Source: UBA4582 sp047630175
GTDB lineage: Bacteria; Pseudomonadota; Gammaproteobacteria; Pseudomonadales; Azotimanducaceae
Assembly (NCBI GenBank): GCA_047630175.1
Contig: JBLHVI010000012.1
Span: forward strand, 1 to 64,000
Length of the DNA: 64,000 nt
Reading direction: 5' to 3'
Within the stretch, counting starts at the first letter, position 1, and each line of letters opens with the position of its first letter. Shown one piece after another: positions 55,463 to 64,000 of this stretch. Position numbers and translations under genes: made by a program. The notes beneath the pieces are model-generated. The model saw only the letters and a list, made by a program, of their open reading frames with translations. It had not been told where the DNA came from and ran no database searches.

Positions 55463-55701
55463 CCGCCAGCAATAAAGTGGAAGAAATGCACCTCACTATC
55501 GGCGCCAACGGTTTCTAGCAGGGGCTCATGAATGATTTCACCGTCGATAGCAATCGCCATCCGCATAAGATCGGCGCGATCCAGCTGCGGATAACGTTTG
55601 ATAACAGCATCAATCAACTGGCGGTAATTTGCAGCAACGAGATCACACTCAGCCTCATGCGTTAACCTTTGCTGCTCACTTGAAAAACCGACTCTCGCCA
55701 T
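55459..55701 (-). CDS. MoaD/ThiS-like small protein ending in Gly-Gly
   Basis: An 80-residue acidic protein whose last residues are HFFHFIAGG. The C-terminal Gly-Gly tail and AIDGEIIHEP-like segment suit the ubiquitin-like MoaD/ThiS fold, in which the glycine is thiocarboxylated to donate sulfur for molybdopterin or thiamine. The first 45 residues are helical and not MoaD-like, and no other hallmark is clear, so I rate this as a fold suggestion. It overlaps galM and sits next to a molybdenum hydroxylase operon. An orphan sulfur carrier or unrelated tail are both possible. Confidence 0.5.
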   Translation of the reverse strand: MARVGFSSEQQRLTHEAECDLVAANYRQLIDAVIKRYPQLDRADLMRMAIAIDGEIIHEPLLETVGADSEVHFFHFIAGG

Positions 55702-55790
55702 AGCCCACCCAAAACCAACTAAAATCGCTCACGTCAACCGATCTGTAAGCACAATAACCGTGGCCGCTAACGGCGGCCAAAATTAAGTGC

Positions 55791-58043
55791 CTAGGCGCTA
55801 TCTTGCACCAATTTCAATACTCGTGGTGGCGACAAAGGCAAATCTGTCACTTTAGCGCCAATCGCATTTTCAACAGCATTACCCACCGCGGCAAGGGGCG
55901 GAATAATGCCAGACTCACCCACACCACGCACTCCATACGGATGGAATGCGTTGGGCACCTCAACAATAATGGCGTCGATCATGGGCAAGTCTGACGCCAC
56001 AGGGATCCGATAGTCGAGAAACCCTGCGTTCTCCATTAATCCATCCTCGTTGAAAACGTACTCCTCATTGAGCGCCCAACCAATACCCTGTGCTGCACCG
56101 CCTTGATACTGACCCTCAACATACTGTGGGTGAATTGCTTTGCCAGCATCCTGAACAGCCGTATATCGAATCACATCAACCTTACCGGTTTCCTTATCAA
56201 CTTCAACATCGCATAGATGCACGGCGAAACTGGGCCCAGCACCGCGAGCGTTAATATTACCGCGGCCAGAGATTTGGCCACCCGTGCGCTCGGCACCTGC
56301 GCAAACCTCAGCCAACGTTAAACATTCTTCACCCGCCATATTGGTGGCAACGCCGTCAGCCCAATCGACCTGCTCGGCAGTCACATTCCAGACCGAAGCG
56401 GCTCGTTGCTTGACTTGATTGACAACGTCCTCTGCCGCCTCAATTACCGCCATGCCGGTAGCAAATGTCGTTCGACTGCCCCCCGTACCTTGACTGAAGG
56501 CCACATTCTCGGTGTCGGCAATGATGGGCTTGAGCAAGCTAGGCGCTATACCCAAAGCCTCAGCTGCCATCATCTGCATCGAGGCTCTGGAGCCACCAAT
56601 ATCAGGCGAACCTTCAACAATAGTTCCCGTGCCATCAGGGTTCATATTAATAATGACGCTCGATTGTCCACCCACGTTGAACCAGAAACCAGCGGCAACA
56701 CCGCGACCCTGATTTGCCTGCAAGGCATGTTTGTAATGCGCTGAGTCACGCGCCGCTTCCAGACACTCGACGAGACCCACACGCTTAAACTTAGGTCCGT
56801 AAATAGTCTGAGTGCCTTCTTTTGCAGCGTTTTGCAAGCGCAAGTCAATAGGATCACGCCCCAGCTTGACCGCCAACTCGTTCACCAACATTTCCACGGC
56901 GAACTCGGCCTGAGGTGCGCCTGGTGCCCGATAAGCAGCCACCTTGGCTTTGTTAACCACAACATCAAAACCTTCAATATACATATTCGGCACAGCGTAA
57001 GGCGTAAAAGCGGTCATACATCCGAGCATCACAGGTGAGCCCTTAAATGCACCGGCTTCATAAGCCAACCAGCCTTTCATGGCGGTTATGGTGCCGTCTT
57101 TTTTAGCGCCAATTTTAATCCGTGAGCGGCTAGCCGAACCCGGCCCGGTGGCTTTTAGCACTTCGTCGCGGTTCATCACCATTTTTACTGGGCGGCCAGA
57201 CTTGCGGGACAAAATCAGTGCTACAGGTTCCAGATAGACAGTAGTTTTGCCACCAAAGCCGCCGCCAATCTCGCTGGCGATGACTTTTAACTTACCAAGA
57301 TTCATGTTCAATAATTTGGCGGTACTGGACCGAACGTCAAAGTGTCCTTGCGTTGAGCACCAAATCATCGACTGCCCGTCTTTGTCATAACGCACCGTGC
57401 AGGCGTGGGGCTCAATGTAACCTTGGTGTGCGGTGGGCGTATAAAACTCACGCTCGACTATCACGTCGGCATGACTAAACCCCGCCTCAATATCGCCGAG
57501 CTTCATCTCGTGACGTGCTGCGATGTTCGATGCTGTCGTCGGCGTTTCTTCCAGACCTTGCGTAAACAGATCAGCATGCAACAGCGGCGAATCTGCTGCC
57601 ATGGCAGTCCGCACGTCCAACACCGGTCTAAGAACCTCATATTCAATCTCGACAAGACTCAAGGCTTGCTCTGCGATGGCAGCCGTCTTAGCCGCAATAG
57701 CGACTACTGCATGGCCGTGATACAAAACTTTGTCTTTAGCCAATATGTTGCGTGCCAAATCAAGCAAGCTAGAACTCCCCTCACCCGACTCAATTGCCTC
57801 GTCGGTTACACTCGGGAAATCAGCGTGGGTGGCAACCGCTAATACGCCGGGATGGGACTCCGCCTTAGATACATCCAGCGACTTAATAATAGCGTGAGCG
57901 TGCGGGCTGCGTAGAATCTTCCCCCAAATCATTCCTGGTAACGACATATCGGCACCATAATTGGCGCGTCCTGTCACTTTATCGAACCCATCAGGGCGAA
58001 TCGTATTCTGACCAATGTATTTAAAATCGCGTGCTTCACTCAT
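55791..58043 (-). CDS. Molybdopterin-binding large subunit of a xanthine dehydrogenase-family hydroxylase
   Basis: Catalytic subunit (750 residues) of a three-subunit molybdenum hydroxylase. It has GGGFGGKTTVYLEPVAL (cofactor binding), the active-site loop AAYRAPGAPQAEFAVE, and the GVGESGIIPPLAAVGNA block carrying the catalytic Glu. AYRAPG differs from the AYRCSFR of CO dehydrogenase, so a CO dehydrogenase is unlikely. Members with this loop act on purines, aldehydes or N-heterocycles. Substrate not determined. It is last in the operon after the iron-sulfur and FAD subunits, starting 2 bp after the former. Confidence 0.93.
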   Translation of the reverse strand: MSEARDFKYIGQNTIRPDGFDKVTGRANYGADMSLPGMIWGKILRSPHAHAIIKSLDVSKAESHPGVLAVATHADFPSVTDEAIESGEGSSSLLDLARNILAKDKVLYHGHAVVAIAAKTAAIAEQALSLVEIEYEVLRPVLDVRTAMAADSPLLHADLFTQGLEETPTTASNIAARHEMKLGDIEAGFSHADVIVEREFYTPTAHQGYIEPHACTVRYDKDGQSMIWCSTQGHFDVRSSTAKLLNMNLGKLKVIASEIGGGFGGKTTVYLEPVALILSRKSGRPVKMVMNRDEVLKATGPGSASRSRIKIGAKKDGTITAMKGWLAYEAGAFKGSPVMLGCMTAFTPYAVPNMYIEGFDVVVNKAKVAAYRAPGAPQAEFAVEMLVNELAVKLGRDPIDLRLQNAAKEGTQTIYGPKFKRVGLVECLEAARDSAHYKHALQANQGRGVAAGFWFNVGGQSSVIINMNPDGTGTIVEGSPDIGGSRASMQMMAAEALGIAPSLLKPIIADTENVAFSQGTGGSRTTFATGMAVIEAAEDVVNQVKQRAASVWNVTAEQVDWADGVATNMAGEECLTLAEVCAGAERTGGQISGRGNINARGAGPSFAVHLCDVEVDKETGKVDVIRYTAVQDAGKAIHPQYVEGQYQGGAAQGIGWALNEEYVFNEDGLMENAGFLDYRIPVASDLPMIDAIIVEVPNAFHPYGVRGVGESGIIPPLAAVGNAVENAIGAKVTDLPLSPPRVLKLVQDSA

Positions 58044-58045
58044 GA

Positions 58046-58525
58046 TTATGCCGCTCCTCTCATGGTCGCGGCGGCATCAAGCACCGCGCGAATAATTTTG
58101 TCGTAGCCTGTGCAACGGCACAGATTGCCAGCAAGAAAATAGCGTGCCTCGGCCTCGGTAGGATCAGGATTAAGCGTCAATAGTGCTTGGGTCGATACCA
58201 CCAACCCTGGCGTGCAAATGCCACACTGCAATGCCGCATGCTCCAGAAATTTCTCCTGAATAACGCTGAGCTTGTCGCTGTTGCCGACGCCCTCAATGGT
58301 GCCAATTTCACGGCCTTGAGCCTCAACACCTAAGACTAGACAGCTAACCACTAAACGACCATCGACGGTCACAGAACATGCGCCACAATCACCTGAACCG
58401 CAGCCCTCTTTGGTACCGGTCATCTGCAGGTCGTTGCGCAAGACATCAAGCAGTGTGTCATGGGGCTCACAGAGAAACTCGGTGGCGTCACCGTTAATTG
58501 ACGTTGTGATATGTACTTTTGGCAT
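58046..58525 (-). CDS. [2Fe-2S] small subunit of the molybdenum hydroxylase
   Basis: Electron-transfer subunit of 159 residues with two [2Fe-2S] clusters. The N-terminal plant ferredoxin-like cluster is in EGCGSGDCGACSV with a later Cys in VVSCLVLG. The C-terminal helical cluster is in CGICTPGLVV and NLCRCTGYDKI. This is the usual CoxS/XdhC-like small subunit. It lies between the FAD and molybdenum subunit genes in the order FAD, FeS, Mo. ATG at 58525. Confidence 0.95.
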   Translation of the reverse strand: MPKVHITTSINGDATEFLCEPHDTLLDVLRNDLQMTGTKEGCGSGDCGACSVTVDGRLVVSCLVLGVEAQGREIGTIEGVGNSDKLSVIQEKFLEHAALQCGICTPGLVVSTQALLTLNPDPTEAEARYFLAGNLCRCTGYDKIIRAVLDAAATMRGAA

Positions 58526-58536
58526 AATAAATTCTC

Positions 58537-59409
58537 CTACAAGCTCGCCTGGGCGCGTTGTTTTGCTATCACTGCTGCACGTTTGACTAGCACACCAACA
58601 ATCTGTCTTCGGTAGTCTGCAGTACCACGTCGATCGGTAATGGGTCTGGCAGCGTTTGATGCGGCAGTCGCGGCCGCAACCAGCGCTGCTTCTTCAAGCT
58701 GAGTGCCTACCAGTGCCGCAGCCGCATCAGCGACTAATAACGCCGTCGGCGCTACAGCACCTATAGCGACTCGCGCAGCGGTACAGGTGCCACTAGCATC
58801 AAGGCTTATACTGACACCGGCGCCCGCAACGGCGATATCCATTTCAGTGCGAGGAATAAATCGCAAATAAGCATCCCGAGTACCGACGCCAGGTTTGGGT
58901 ATTAAAATACGCTGTAATAACTCACCCGGCTGCATGCAGTTGCGGCCCACGCCGGTGACAAAGTCCTCTACGGCGACTGTGCGCGCCCCTTCTGGCCCAT
59001 GAATCAGACACTTGGCACTACTCGCCATTAGCGCGGGAACAGTGTCTGCAGCCGGTGAGGAGTTACACAAATTGCCACCGATACTGGCGCGCCCCTGCAC
59101 CTGCGTAGAACCAATCAGGTAAGCCGCTTCTATCAAACCTGGATACCATGCCTTAACGTCGTCAAGGGCGGTGAATTCGGCACAACACATAGAAGGCCCG
59201 AGTGACAAACCCGCGTCGCTAAGCGCGTACGATAGCATCTCACGAATATGTTTGAGATCAAGTATTCGCAGAGGTTCGGAGGTTTGGCTCTTGGACTGAA
59301 TGATCAGATCCGTGCCACCGGCCATCACTTTGGCTTTGATATCAGACCCGGCAAGTAAGGTTACCGCCTCCTCGATTGACGATGGCGCCTGGTAATCGAC
59401 TACAGCCAT
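58537..59409 (-). CDS. FAD-binding medium subunit of the molybdenum hydroxylase
   Basis: Medium subunit of 290 residues that binds FAD. AGGTDLIIQSK near residue 31 and the IGGNLCNSSPAADTVPALMA block are the FAD-pyrophosphate signatures of CoxM/XdhB-type subunits. It is first in the operon on the minus strand, followed by the iron-sulfur gene 11 bp later. A MAPEG gene ends about 75 bp upstream of its start. Electrons leave through this subunit, probably to NAD or quinone. Confidence 0.94.
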   Translation of the reverse strand: MAVVDYQAPSSIEEAVTLLAGSDIKAKVMAGGTDLIIQSKSQTSEPLRILDLKHIREMLSYALSDAGLSLGPSMCCAEFTALDDVKAWYPGLIEAAYLIGSTQVQGRASIGGNLCNSSPAADTVPALMASSAKCLIHGPEGARTVAVEDFVTGVGRNCMQPGELLQRILIPKPGVGTRDAYLRFIPRTEMDIAVAGAGVSISLDASGTCTAARVAIGAVAPTALLVADAAAALVGTQLEEAALVAAATAASNAARPITDRRGTADYRRQIVGVLVKRAAVIAKQRAQASL

Positions 59410-59483
59410 ATTTTTACTCCTGAGTTGAATCAGTGATTATTGTTTGAGATTTGGGGATTTGTAAAGCACCGACCTTGCAGGCG

Positions 59484-59873
59484 TCAGCCCGTAACAAGCC
59501 GCCAAACCGCGCCTACAAGACTACCGAGGAGCAATATCCAGGCCGGCAATACTGACAGCAAAAACCCAGGACCCCGCTTTGCTGGATCTTTCACGTAGGT
59601 AATTGCATAAATAATGCGCCCAACCAAATAGACACAGCCGAGGCCTGCGGCCCATTCTTCACCAACGTAATAGCCAAATGCCCAGAGTGCCGGCAGGAAC
59701 ACGACCAGTTGTTCTAGGGTGTTGTAGTGCACGCGGTAATGGCGCTCAAACATTTCATCACCCGCAATCGCAGGGGCTTTGATGTTGTACTTACCACGGG
59801 CCGCTCCAACCCTAATACTCATCCAAATAAACTCTAATAACGCCAACATGGTTATGATCGTGAGTAATTCCAT
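59484..59873 (-). CDS. MAPEG family membrane protein
   Basis: Four-segment membrane protein of 129 residues. The MAPEG signature RVHYNTLEQLVVFLPALW lies in the centre, close to microsomal glutathione S-transferase-like proteins that conjugate or detoxify lipid peroxides. Bacterial members are poorly known and this one lacks evidence for a particular substrate. It is on the same strand as, and just upstream of, the molybdenum hydroxylase operon, so it may share that transcript. Confidence 0.88.
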   Translation of the reverse strand: MELLTIITMLALLEFIWMSIRVGAARGKYNIKAPAIAGDEMFERHYRVHYNTLEQLVVFLPALWAFGYYVGEEWAAGLGCVYLVGRIIYAITYVKDPAKRGPGFLLSVLPAWILLLGSLVGAVWRLVTG

Positions 59874-60037
59874 GCGGTCTACCTTTTATTATGAGTTTTA
59901 TTGACACGCATTATGAGCAAGTCAGCGCCTATGTCCAGCCCCCACCCGCGATGCCGCGACGAGCTATGATATTATGTGCCCACTGAGGCCTCGATGGAGG
60001 CGCATTTATTTCAGAAGATATTATCAGGACAAGCAAT

Positions 60038-61399
60038 ATGACACTCTCAATCACCGACATCCCAAGTGATCTGGCAGATCTCTACCCTACGCACTTGGCG
60101 CGCTTGCAACAATACTATGCTGACGCAGCGATGCTGACTGGGTGCCTTGGTGTTTTGATCGCCGCAGGCGACGTGCATGGCTGCTTTCTCGATGACCATC
60201 ATTACCCCTTTGTGGTTAATCCCCACTTTAAAGCTTGGCTGCCCGTTACTGATACGCCAGACTCATTCATATTGTTTCGCGACGGCGAAACGCCCCGCCT
60301 ACTATTCAACCAACCTGAAGATTACTGGCATATGAAACCCGCCGACCCGACTGGCTTCTGGGTTGAGCACTGGGACATCATCCCTATTCCATCAGTGGCC
60401 GATGCCAAGCAATATCTGGGCACCACAGCAGACTTGTTGTTTATCGGTGAACAAACACAACTCGCTGCAGAGTGGGGTATAAGCCAGATTAATACCGCTG
60501 CGGCGCTCGACATGCTGCATTATGAACGCGCCTACAAGACACCATACGAGATCGCCTGCGTCTGGCAGGCCAATCAAATTGCCGTCCAAGGACATCACGC
60601 CGCCGAAGGCGCCTTTCGATCGGGCCAATCCGAATTCGAGATAGCCCACACGTATCTAGGCGCTATCGCCCATCGCGAGCACCAAACCCCCTATAACGCG
60701 ATTGTCGCACTGAACGATCATTGCGCCGTCCTGCACTACCAGTTTTACCAGCATCAACGGTTTGCCGAGAACGACCGACACGCCATGCTCATTGACGGTG
60801 GCGCTAGTTTCCATGGTTATGCCGCCGACATTACGCGCACCTACGCTTACCGGCCCGGTCCATTTCAGGACTTGATCAATCAGATGGATGAGCAACATCT
60901 GGGCATTATCAGTGACATCAAACCAGGCATAAATTATGCCGACCTGCACGAACAAATGCACCGACGCCTAGCGCAGGTGCTTCAGTCATCTGGCATCGTC
61001 AACATGTCAATAGACGGCATGCTGGAGACCAATCTAACGTTTAGTTTTCTGCCCCATGGGCTCGGCCACTTTTTAGGCCTACAGACCCACGACGTGGGCG
61101 GCTTCCAACAATCAATGCAGGGTGAAACGAAAGCAGCGCCAGACAAGTATCCGGCGCTGCGTTTAACGCGCGATATTGAGGACCAGCAGATTTTCACGAT
61201 TGAGCCGGGCCTATACTTTATTCCTATACTCCTCAAGCAACTCCGGCAGGGACCTCACAAAAATGCCATCAACTGGGCGCTCATTGAACAACTACTACCC
61301 TGTGGCGGCATCCGCATTGAGGACAATATCGCCATGATTAATGGCACGACCGTTAACCTGACGCGACGAGCACAGCAAGCCCTCAGCGAGCAGGCCTGA
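60038..61399 (+). CDS. pepQ: Xaa-Pro dipeptidase PepQ-like (M24B metallopeptidase)
   Basis: Cytosolic metallopeptidase of 453 residues that releases the residue before proline in dipeptides. The pita-bread metal ligands are in DGGASFHGYAADITRTY (two Asp), LPHGLGHFLGLQTHDVGG (His), FTIEPGLYF (Glu) and GGIRIEDNIAM (Glu). The N-terminal domain is the PepQ type. It has an AGGACAAGCA ribosome-binding site. Family relatives also hydrolyse organophosphates, but that is not predictable here. The gene stands alone. Confidence 0.92.
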   Translation: MTLSITDIPSDLADLYPTHLARLQQYYADAAMLTGCLGVLIAAGDVHGCFLDDHHYPFVVNPHFKAWLPVTDTPDSFILFRDGETPRLLFNQPEDYWHMKPADPTGFWVEHWDIIPIPSVADAKQYLGTTADLLFIGEQTQLAAEWGISQINTAAALDMLHYERAYKTPYEIACVWQANQIAVQGHHAAEGAFRSGQSEFEIAHTYLGAIAHREHQTPYNAIVALNDHCAVLHYQFYQHQRFAENDRHAMLIDGGASFHGYAADITRTYAYRPGPFQDLINQMDEQHLGIISDIKPGINYADLHEQMHRRLAQVLQSSGIVNMSIDGMLETNLTFSFLPHGLGHFLGLQTHDVGGFQQSMQGETKAAPDKYPALRLTRDIEDQQIFTIEPGLYFIPILLKQLRQGPHKNAINWALIEQLLPCGGIRIEDNIAMINGTTVNLTRRAQQALSEQA

Positions 61400-61694
61400 A
61401 ATGAGTTTTCAATGGATGATATGTTGCTCAACAACAGCATTCAACGTCGTAAGGCGCTGCTGGATGCCAATATTTGCGTTGATATTATGAACTATCCGGA
61501 GCTTGGCATGGCCTAAACGTTTGTTAAGTAATTCTTCATCGCTATAGTGTGGTGAACCCATTTTTCAGCCCATATTTAAAGGCGGCGGCGAGCACCACAC
61601 AAGAACAATAGATCGCCTCCTATGACAATACTGATGGCCTTTTAACTAGCGGCCAAATAACGACACTAAAACCATTAATTCAAAGGTCACCAAC
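61400..61694. other. Intergenic region with possible short open frame
   Basis: About 295 bases. A 34-codon frame (61412-61516) starting MDDMLLNNSIQRRKALL follows the PepQ gene, but it has no ribosome-binding site or recognised family. No structured RNA or terminator was seen. Confidence 0.4.
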
Positions 61695-62147
61695 ATGAAG
61701 ATTACCTCACGCCAAGCCGTTGCGGCTGACATTACTACGATTGCCATGTTCAACCAGTCGATGGCAAAGGAAACAGAAAACAAGTTACTGGCAACGAAGA
61801 CAATCATGGCTGGCGTAGAACACATGGTGGGCAACACCGACCTGGGTTTCTACCTTGTGGCTGAAGCTGAGGGCGGCGTGGTTGGGTGCCTTGGCATTAC
61901 CTTCGAGTGGAGCGACTGGCGCAACGGTCTTTTTTGGTGGATCCAAAGCGTGTTTGTAGACAAAGACTATCGCGGTCAGGGCGCATTCCGACACCTCTAC
62001 GACCACGTTAGTCGACTCGCCAAAGCAGAGTCCAACGTCTGCGGCATTCGCCTGTATGTAGAGGATGATAACACTGGAGCACAACAGACATATGCCGCGC
62101 TCGGCATGAAGGAAACATCGTATAAATTACTCGAGGTTGAGTTCTGA
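61695..62147 (+). CDS. GNAT-family N-acetyltransferase
   Basis: Acetyl-CoA-dependent transferase of 150 residues with the coenzyme A loop KDYRGQGAFRHLYDH and the terminal IRLYVEDDNTGAQQTYAALG block. It is soluble and standalone. AAAGGTCACC precedes the ATG. The target is not predictable. It lies in front of the circularly permuted ATP-grasp gene with about 50 bp between. ATP-grasp gene clusters sometimes include acetyltransferases, so it could belong to that unit. Confidence 0.85.
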   Translation: MKITSRQAVAADITTIAMFNQSMAKETENKLLATKTIMAGVEHMVGNTDLGFYLVAEAEGGVVGCLGITFEWSDWRNGLFWWIQSVFVDKDYRGQGAFRHLYDHVSRLAKAESNVCGIRLYVEDDNTGAQQTYAALGMKETSYKLLEVEF

Positions 62148-62199
62148 AATGCGTTGATTTTCAGGGTATACTCCAGAAAATCCCTTTGACGTTGATTGC

Positions 62200-63651
62200 A
62201 TGGACCTGAAGAAATATTCAACTCGGTCAAGTTTCTATGATGAGCTGCTGACGTCCCAGAACAGGGCGCGCCCCGGTTTTACTGAACTCACCAACTTCCT
62301 TAAGAACAGCCCATTAAAGGATCTTAAGGAGCGGCAGCACAACGCTGAGCTTGCGATTCGAACTATGGGTATTACCTTCACGGTTTATAGTGAAGGCGAA
62401 AACATAGACCGTGAGTGGCCTTTTGATATCATCCCACGGATGATTCGTCAGAAAGAGTGGGAGCATGTTGAAAAAGGCCTGACACAGCGCTTACAAGCCC
62501 TCAATTTGTTTATCACCGATATCTACAACGACGAGAAGATACTCAAAGATAAGCGCATACCTCGCGACCTGCTGCGTTCCTCCAAGGATTACCGCAAAGA
62601 GTGCGAGGGCATGAAGCCCCTATACAATACTTGGGCGCACATCTGCGGCACCGACTTGGTACGGGGCGGCGACGGCACCATGTATGTCCTCGAAGATAAT
62701 CTACGAGTACCCTCTGGCGTCTCGTACATGATGGAAAATCGAAACATCAGCAAGCTAGTACTACCGGAATTGTTCGAGCAATATGACATTTTGCCGATGG
62801 ATGACTACCCCACCAACCTGTTCGATACGCTAAGCTCTATCTCACCCCGTCCACTAGATTATCCAGAAGTAGTCGTACTGACACCGGGCACATTTAACTC
62901 AGCCTATTTTGAACACGCGTTTCTCGCCCAATGCATGGGTGCAGAACTGGTCGAAGGACCTGATTTAGTAGTCGGTGACGACGATTGCGTGTACATGAAA
63001 ACTATCGAGGGCCTGTCTCGGGTCGATGTCATCTATCGCCGCATAGATGATTTGTTCCTTGATCCCGAAGTGTTTGACAAAAACTCTCTACTAGGGGTAC
63101 CCGGCCTAATGCGCGCTTGGCGCAAAGGTAATGTCGCCCTTGCTAACGCACCTGGTGCTGGTGTTGCTGACGACAAACTAGTCTATACCTATGTACCTGA
63201 TATGATTCGCTACTATCTGGGTGAGGAACCCATCCTACCCAACGTGCCTAGTTTCATCTGTTCCGACCCGATACAGCGCAAACATGTTCTACAAAATATC
63301 GAGAACCTAGTGGTTAAGCCCGCAAACGAGTCTGGCGGCTATGGGATGTACATTGGCCCCAAAGAAACCAAAAAACGCACGGCTGAAATGAAGCGTTTGA
63401 TCAAATCAAATCCGCGCAATTATATTGCACAACCAATCATTGATTTATCAACGGTACCAACCTTGTGCGACAACACCATTGAAGCCCGCCACGTGGATCT
63501 GCGACCCTTTATTTTGCAAGGTAATAAATCCTATGTCAGCGCTGGCGGCTTAACCCGAGTTGCTTTGGTGAAAGGCTCATTGATCGTAAATTCTTCCCAG
63601 GGTGGCGGTAGTAAAGACACCTGGATTATCGCTGACCGCCAAGACGCCTGA
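62200..63651 (+). CDS. Circularly permuted ATP-grasp protein (DUF404/DUF407 type)
   Basis: A 483-residue ATP-dependent ligase-like protein of the circularly permuted ATP-grasp type 2 group. Family markers include REWPFDIIPRMI, RVPSGVSYMMENR and LVVKPANESGGYG (the nucleotide-binding glycine-rich part). The RPFILQG and NSSQGGGSKDTW motifs appear at the end. In other bacteria it lies in a conserved cluster with alpha-E and transglutaminase-like genes, and sometimes an Anbu-type protease, thought to form an unknown peptide or peptide-modified protein. The next gene here is indeed the alpha-E gene. The product is unknown. Confidence 0.93.
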   Translation: MDLKKYSTRSSFYDELLTSQNRARPGFTELTNFLKNSPLKDLKERQHNAELAIRTMGITFTVYSEGENIDREWPFDIIPRMIRQKEWEHVEKGLTQRLQALNLFITDIYNDEKILKDKRIPRDLLRSSKDYRKECEGMKPLYNTWAHICGTDLVRGGDGTMYVLEDNLRVPSGVSYMMENRNISKLVLPELFEQYDILPMDDYPTNLFDTLSSISPRPLDYPEVVVLTPGTFNSAYFEHAFLAQCMGAELVEGPDLVVGDDDCVYMKTIEGLSRVDVIYRRIDDLFLDPEVFDKNSLLGVPGLMRAWRKGNVALANAPGAGVADDKLVYTYVPDMIRYYLGEEPILPNVPSFICSDPIQRKHVLQNIENLVVKPANESGGYGMYIGPKETKKRTAEMKRLIKSNPRNYIAQPIIDLSTVPTLCDNTIEARHVDLRPFILQGNKSYVSAGGLTRVALVKGSLIVNSSQGGGSKDTWIIADRQDA

Positions 63652-63662
63652 GGAAGTAGATT

Positions 63663-64000
63663 ATGCTATCGCGAGTTGCAGAACGGATGTACTGGTTTGG
63701 ACGCTACATAGAGCGTGTCGAGAATACCGCCCAACTTATTAGCGTCAACACCAATCTGGTGATGGACCTGCCTAGGGTGCCGCATATCTGGGCAAGTACG
63801 CTGGATATCACTGGCAATACAGAGGGGTTCCAGCGCCGCTTCACACGCGTGGATGAACGTAATGTCGTAAAATTCCTGCTTGAAGATGATACCTGCTCTA
63901 TTCGCAGCTTCGTCCGTAGTGCTCGGGAAAATGCCCGCACCACTCGCGAAATTATGCCGTCAGAAGTTTGGGTACTTGTTAACGAGCTACATTTATTCTT
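63663..64000 (+). CDS. Alpha-E domain protein (DUF403), cut by the window end
   Basis: The frame opens at ATG 63663 and stays open to the last base (112 codons). A GAGGAAG ribosome-binding site lies just upstream, 12 bp after the ATP-grasp stop. It begins MLSRVAERMYWFGRYIERVE, the exact start of alpha-E/DUF403 proteins, and continues with ENAQ- and SARENARTTRE-like helical segments of that family. Family members are about 310 residues, so two thirds lie outside the window. It belongs to the ATP-grasp operon. Confidence 0.93.
   Translation, partial: MLSRVAERMYWFGRYIERVENTAQLISVNTNLVMDLPRVPHIWASTLDITGNTEGFQRRFTRVDERNVVKFLLEDDTCSIRSFVRSARENARTTREIMPSEVWVLVNELHLF

Noticed and set aside
1..64000. 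tRNA, rRNA, integrase or transposase genes
   Set aside because: None seen on either strand, so I found no support for a mobile island.

Overview
The window reads as chromosome of a free-living, probably marine, aerobic gammaproteobacterium. Supporting signs are the fabA-fabB pair, an AceK isocitrate dehydrogenase kinase/phosphatase, a PhoB/PhoR-like pair, ETF plus ETF-ubiquinone oxidoreductase, 67K-type SppA, several lipoproteins and two sodium/proton antiporters. Genes are dense on both strands, base composition looks even, and I see no phage, insertion sequence, CRISPR array, rRNA or tRNA. The species cannot be named from sequence alone.

Layout. 1-13.9 kb: the end of a MATE transporter, a TldE/TldD protease pair, a CurA-like reductase, a double zinc-ribbon protein, a DUF3429 membrane protein, an NhaC-type antiporter, an MFS transporter coupled to a class II-like sirtuin, a serine hydrolase, a lipocalin and NhaA. 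14-19.1 kb: a cold-shock gene with a near-consensus promoter and long leader, then a lipid-flavoured group (NDUFA9-like SDR, CDP-alcohol phosphatidyltransferase, LPG-synthase-like membrane protein, FHA-GGDEF cyclase, cis-prenyltransferase with archaeal/eukaryotic-like motifs). 19.5-27.5 kb: class II aldolase, AceK, alpha/beta hydrolase, EtfBA, ETF-QO and DUF1285. 27.6-36.6 kb: a lipoprotein, a decayed moaA-like radical SAM gene absent from simple ORF calling, MurF with an acetyltransferase, an esterase, an acyl-CoA synthetase, SppA and a secreted repeat protein.

36.6-40.9 kb carries the most striking unit. A FAN1-type VRR-NUC nuclease overlaps a protein that joins a Cas4/RecB-like PD-(D/E)xK nuclease region to an XPD/DinG-like iron-sulfur helicase. 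A good LexA (SOS) box covers the -35 element of the predicted promoter. Together they look like a damage-inducible crosslink or branched-DNA repair operon.

41-51.3 kb: a MATE transporter, a PYROXD2-like oxidoreductase, a REC-PAS-GGDEF-degenerate EAL protein, PhoR/PhoB-like genes and fabB-fabA. 51.3-55.7 kb: an intergenic region with two stacked hairpins, an LpxA paralogue, a HAD-like protein and GalE in one operon, opposed by GalM and a MoaD/ThiS-like small protein ending in Gly-Gly. 55.8-59.9 kb: a three-subunit molybdenum hydroxylase and a MAPEG protein. 60-64 kb: an M24 peptidase, an acetyltransferase, and the start of the circularly permuted ATP-grasp/alpha-E gene cluster, cut by the window end.

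Many genes are translationally coupled by 4-bp overlaps, and several use GTG or TTG starts that I chose from ribosome-binding sites and family N-termini.
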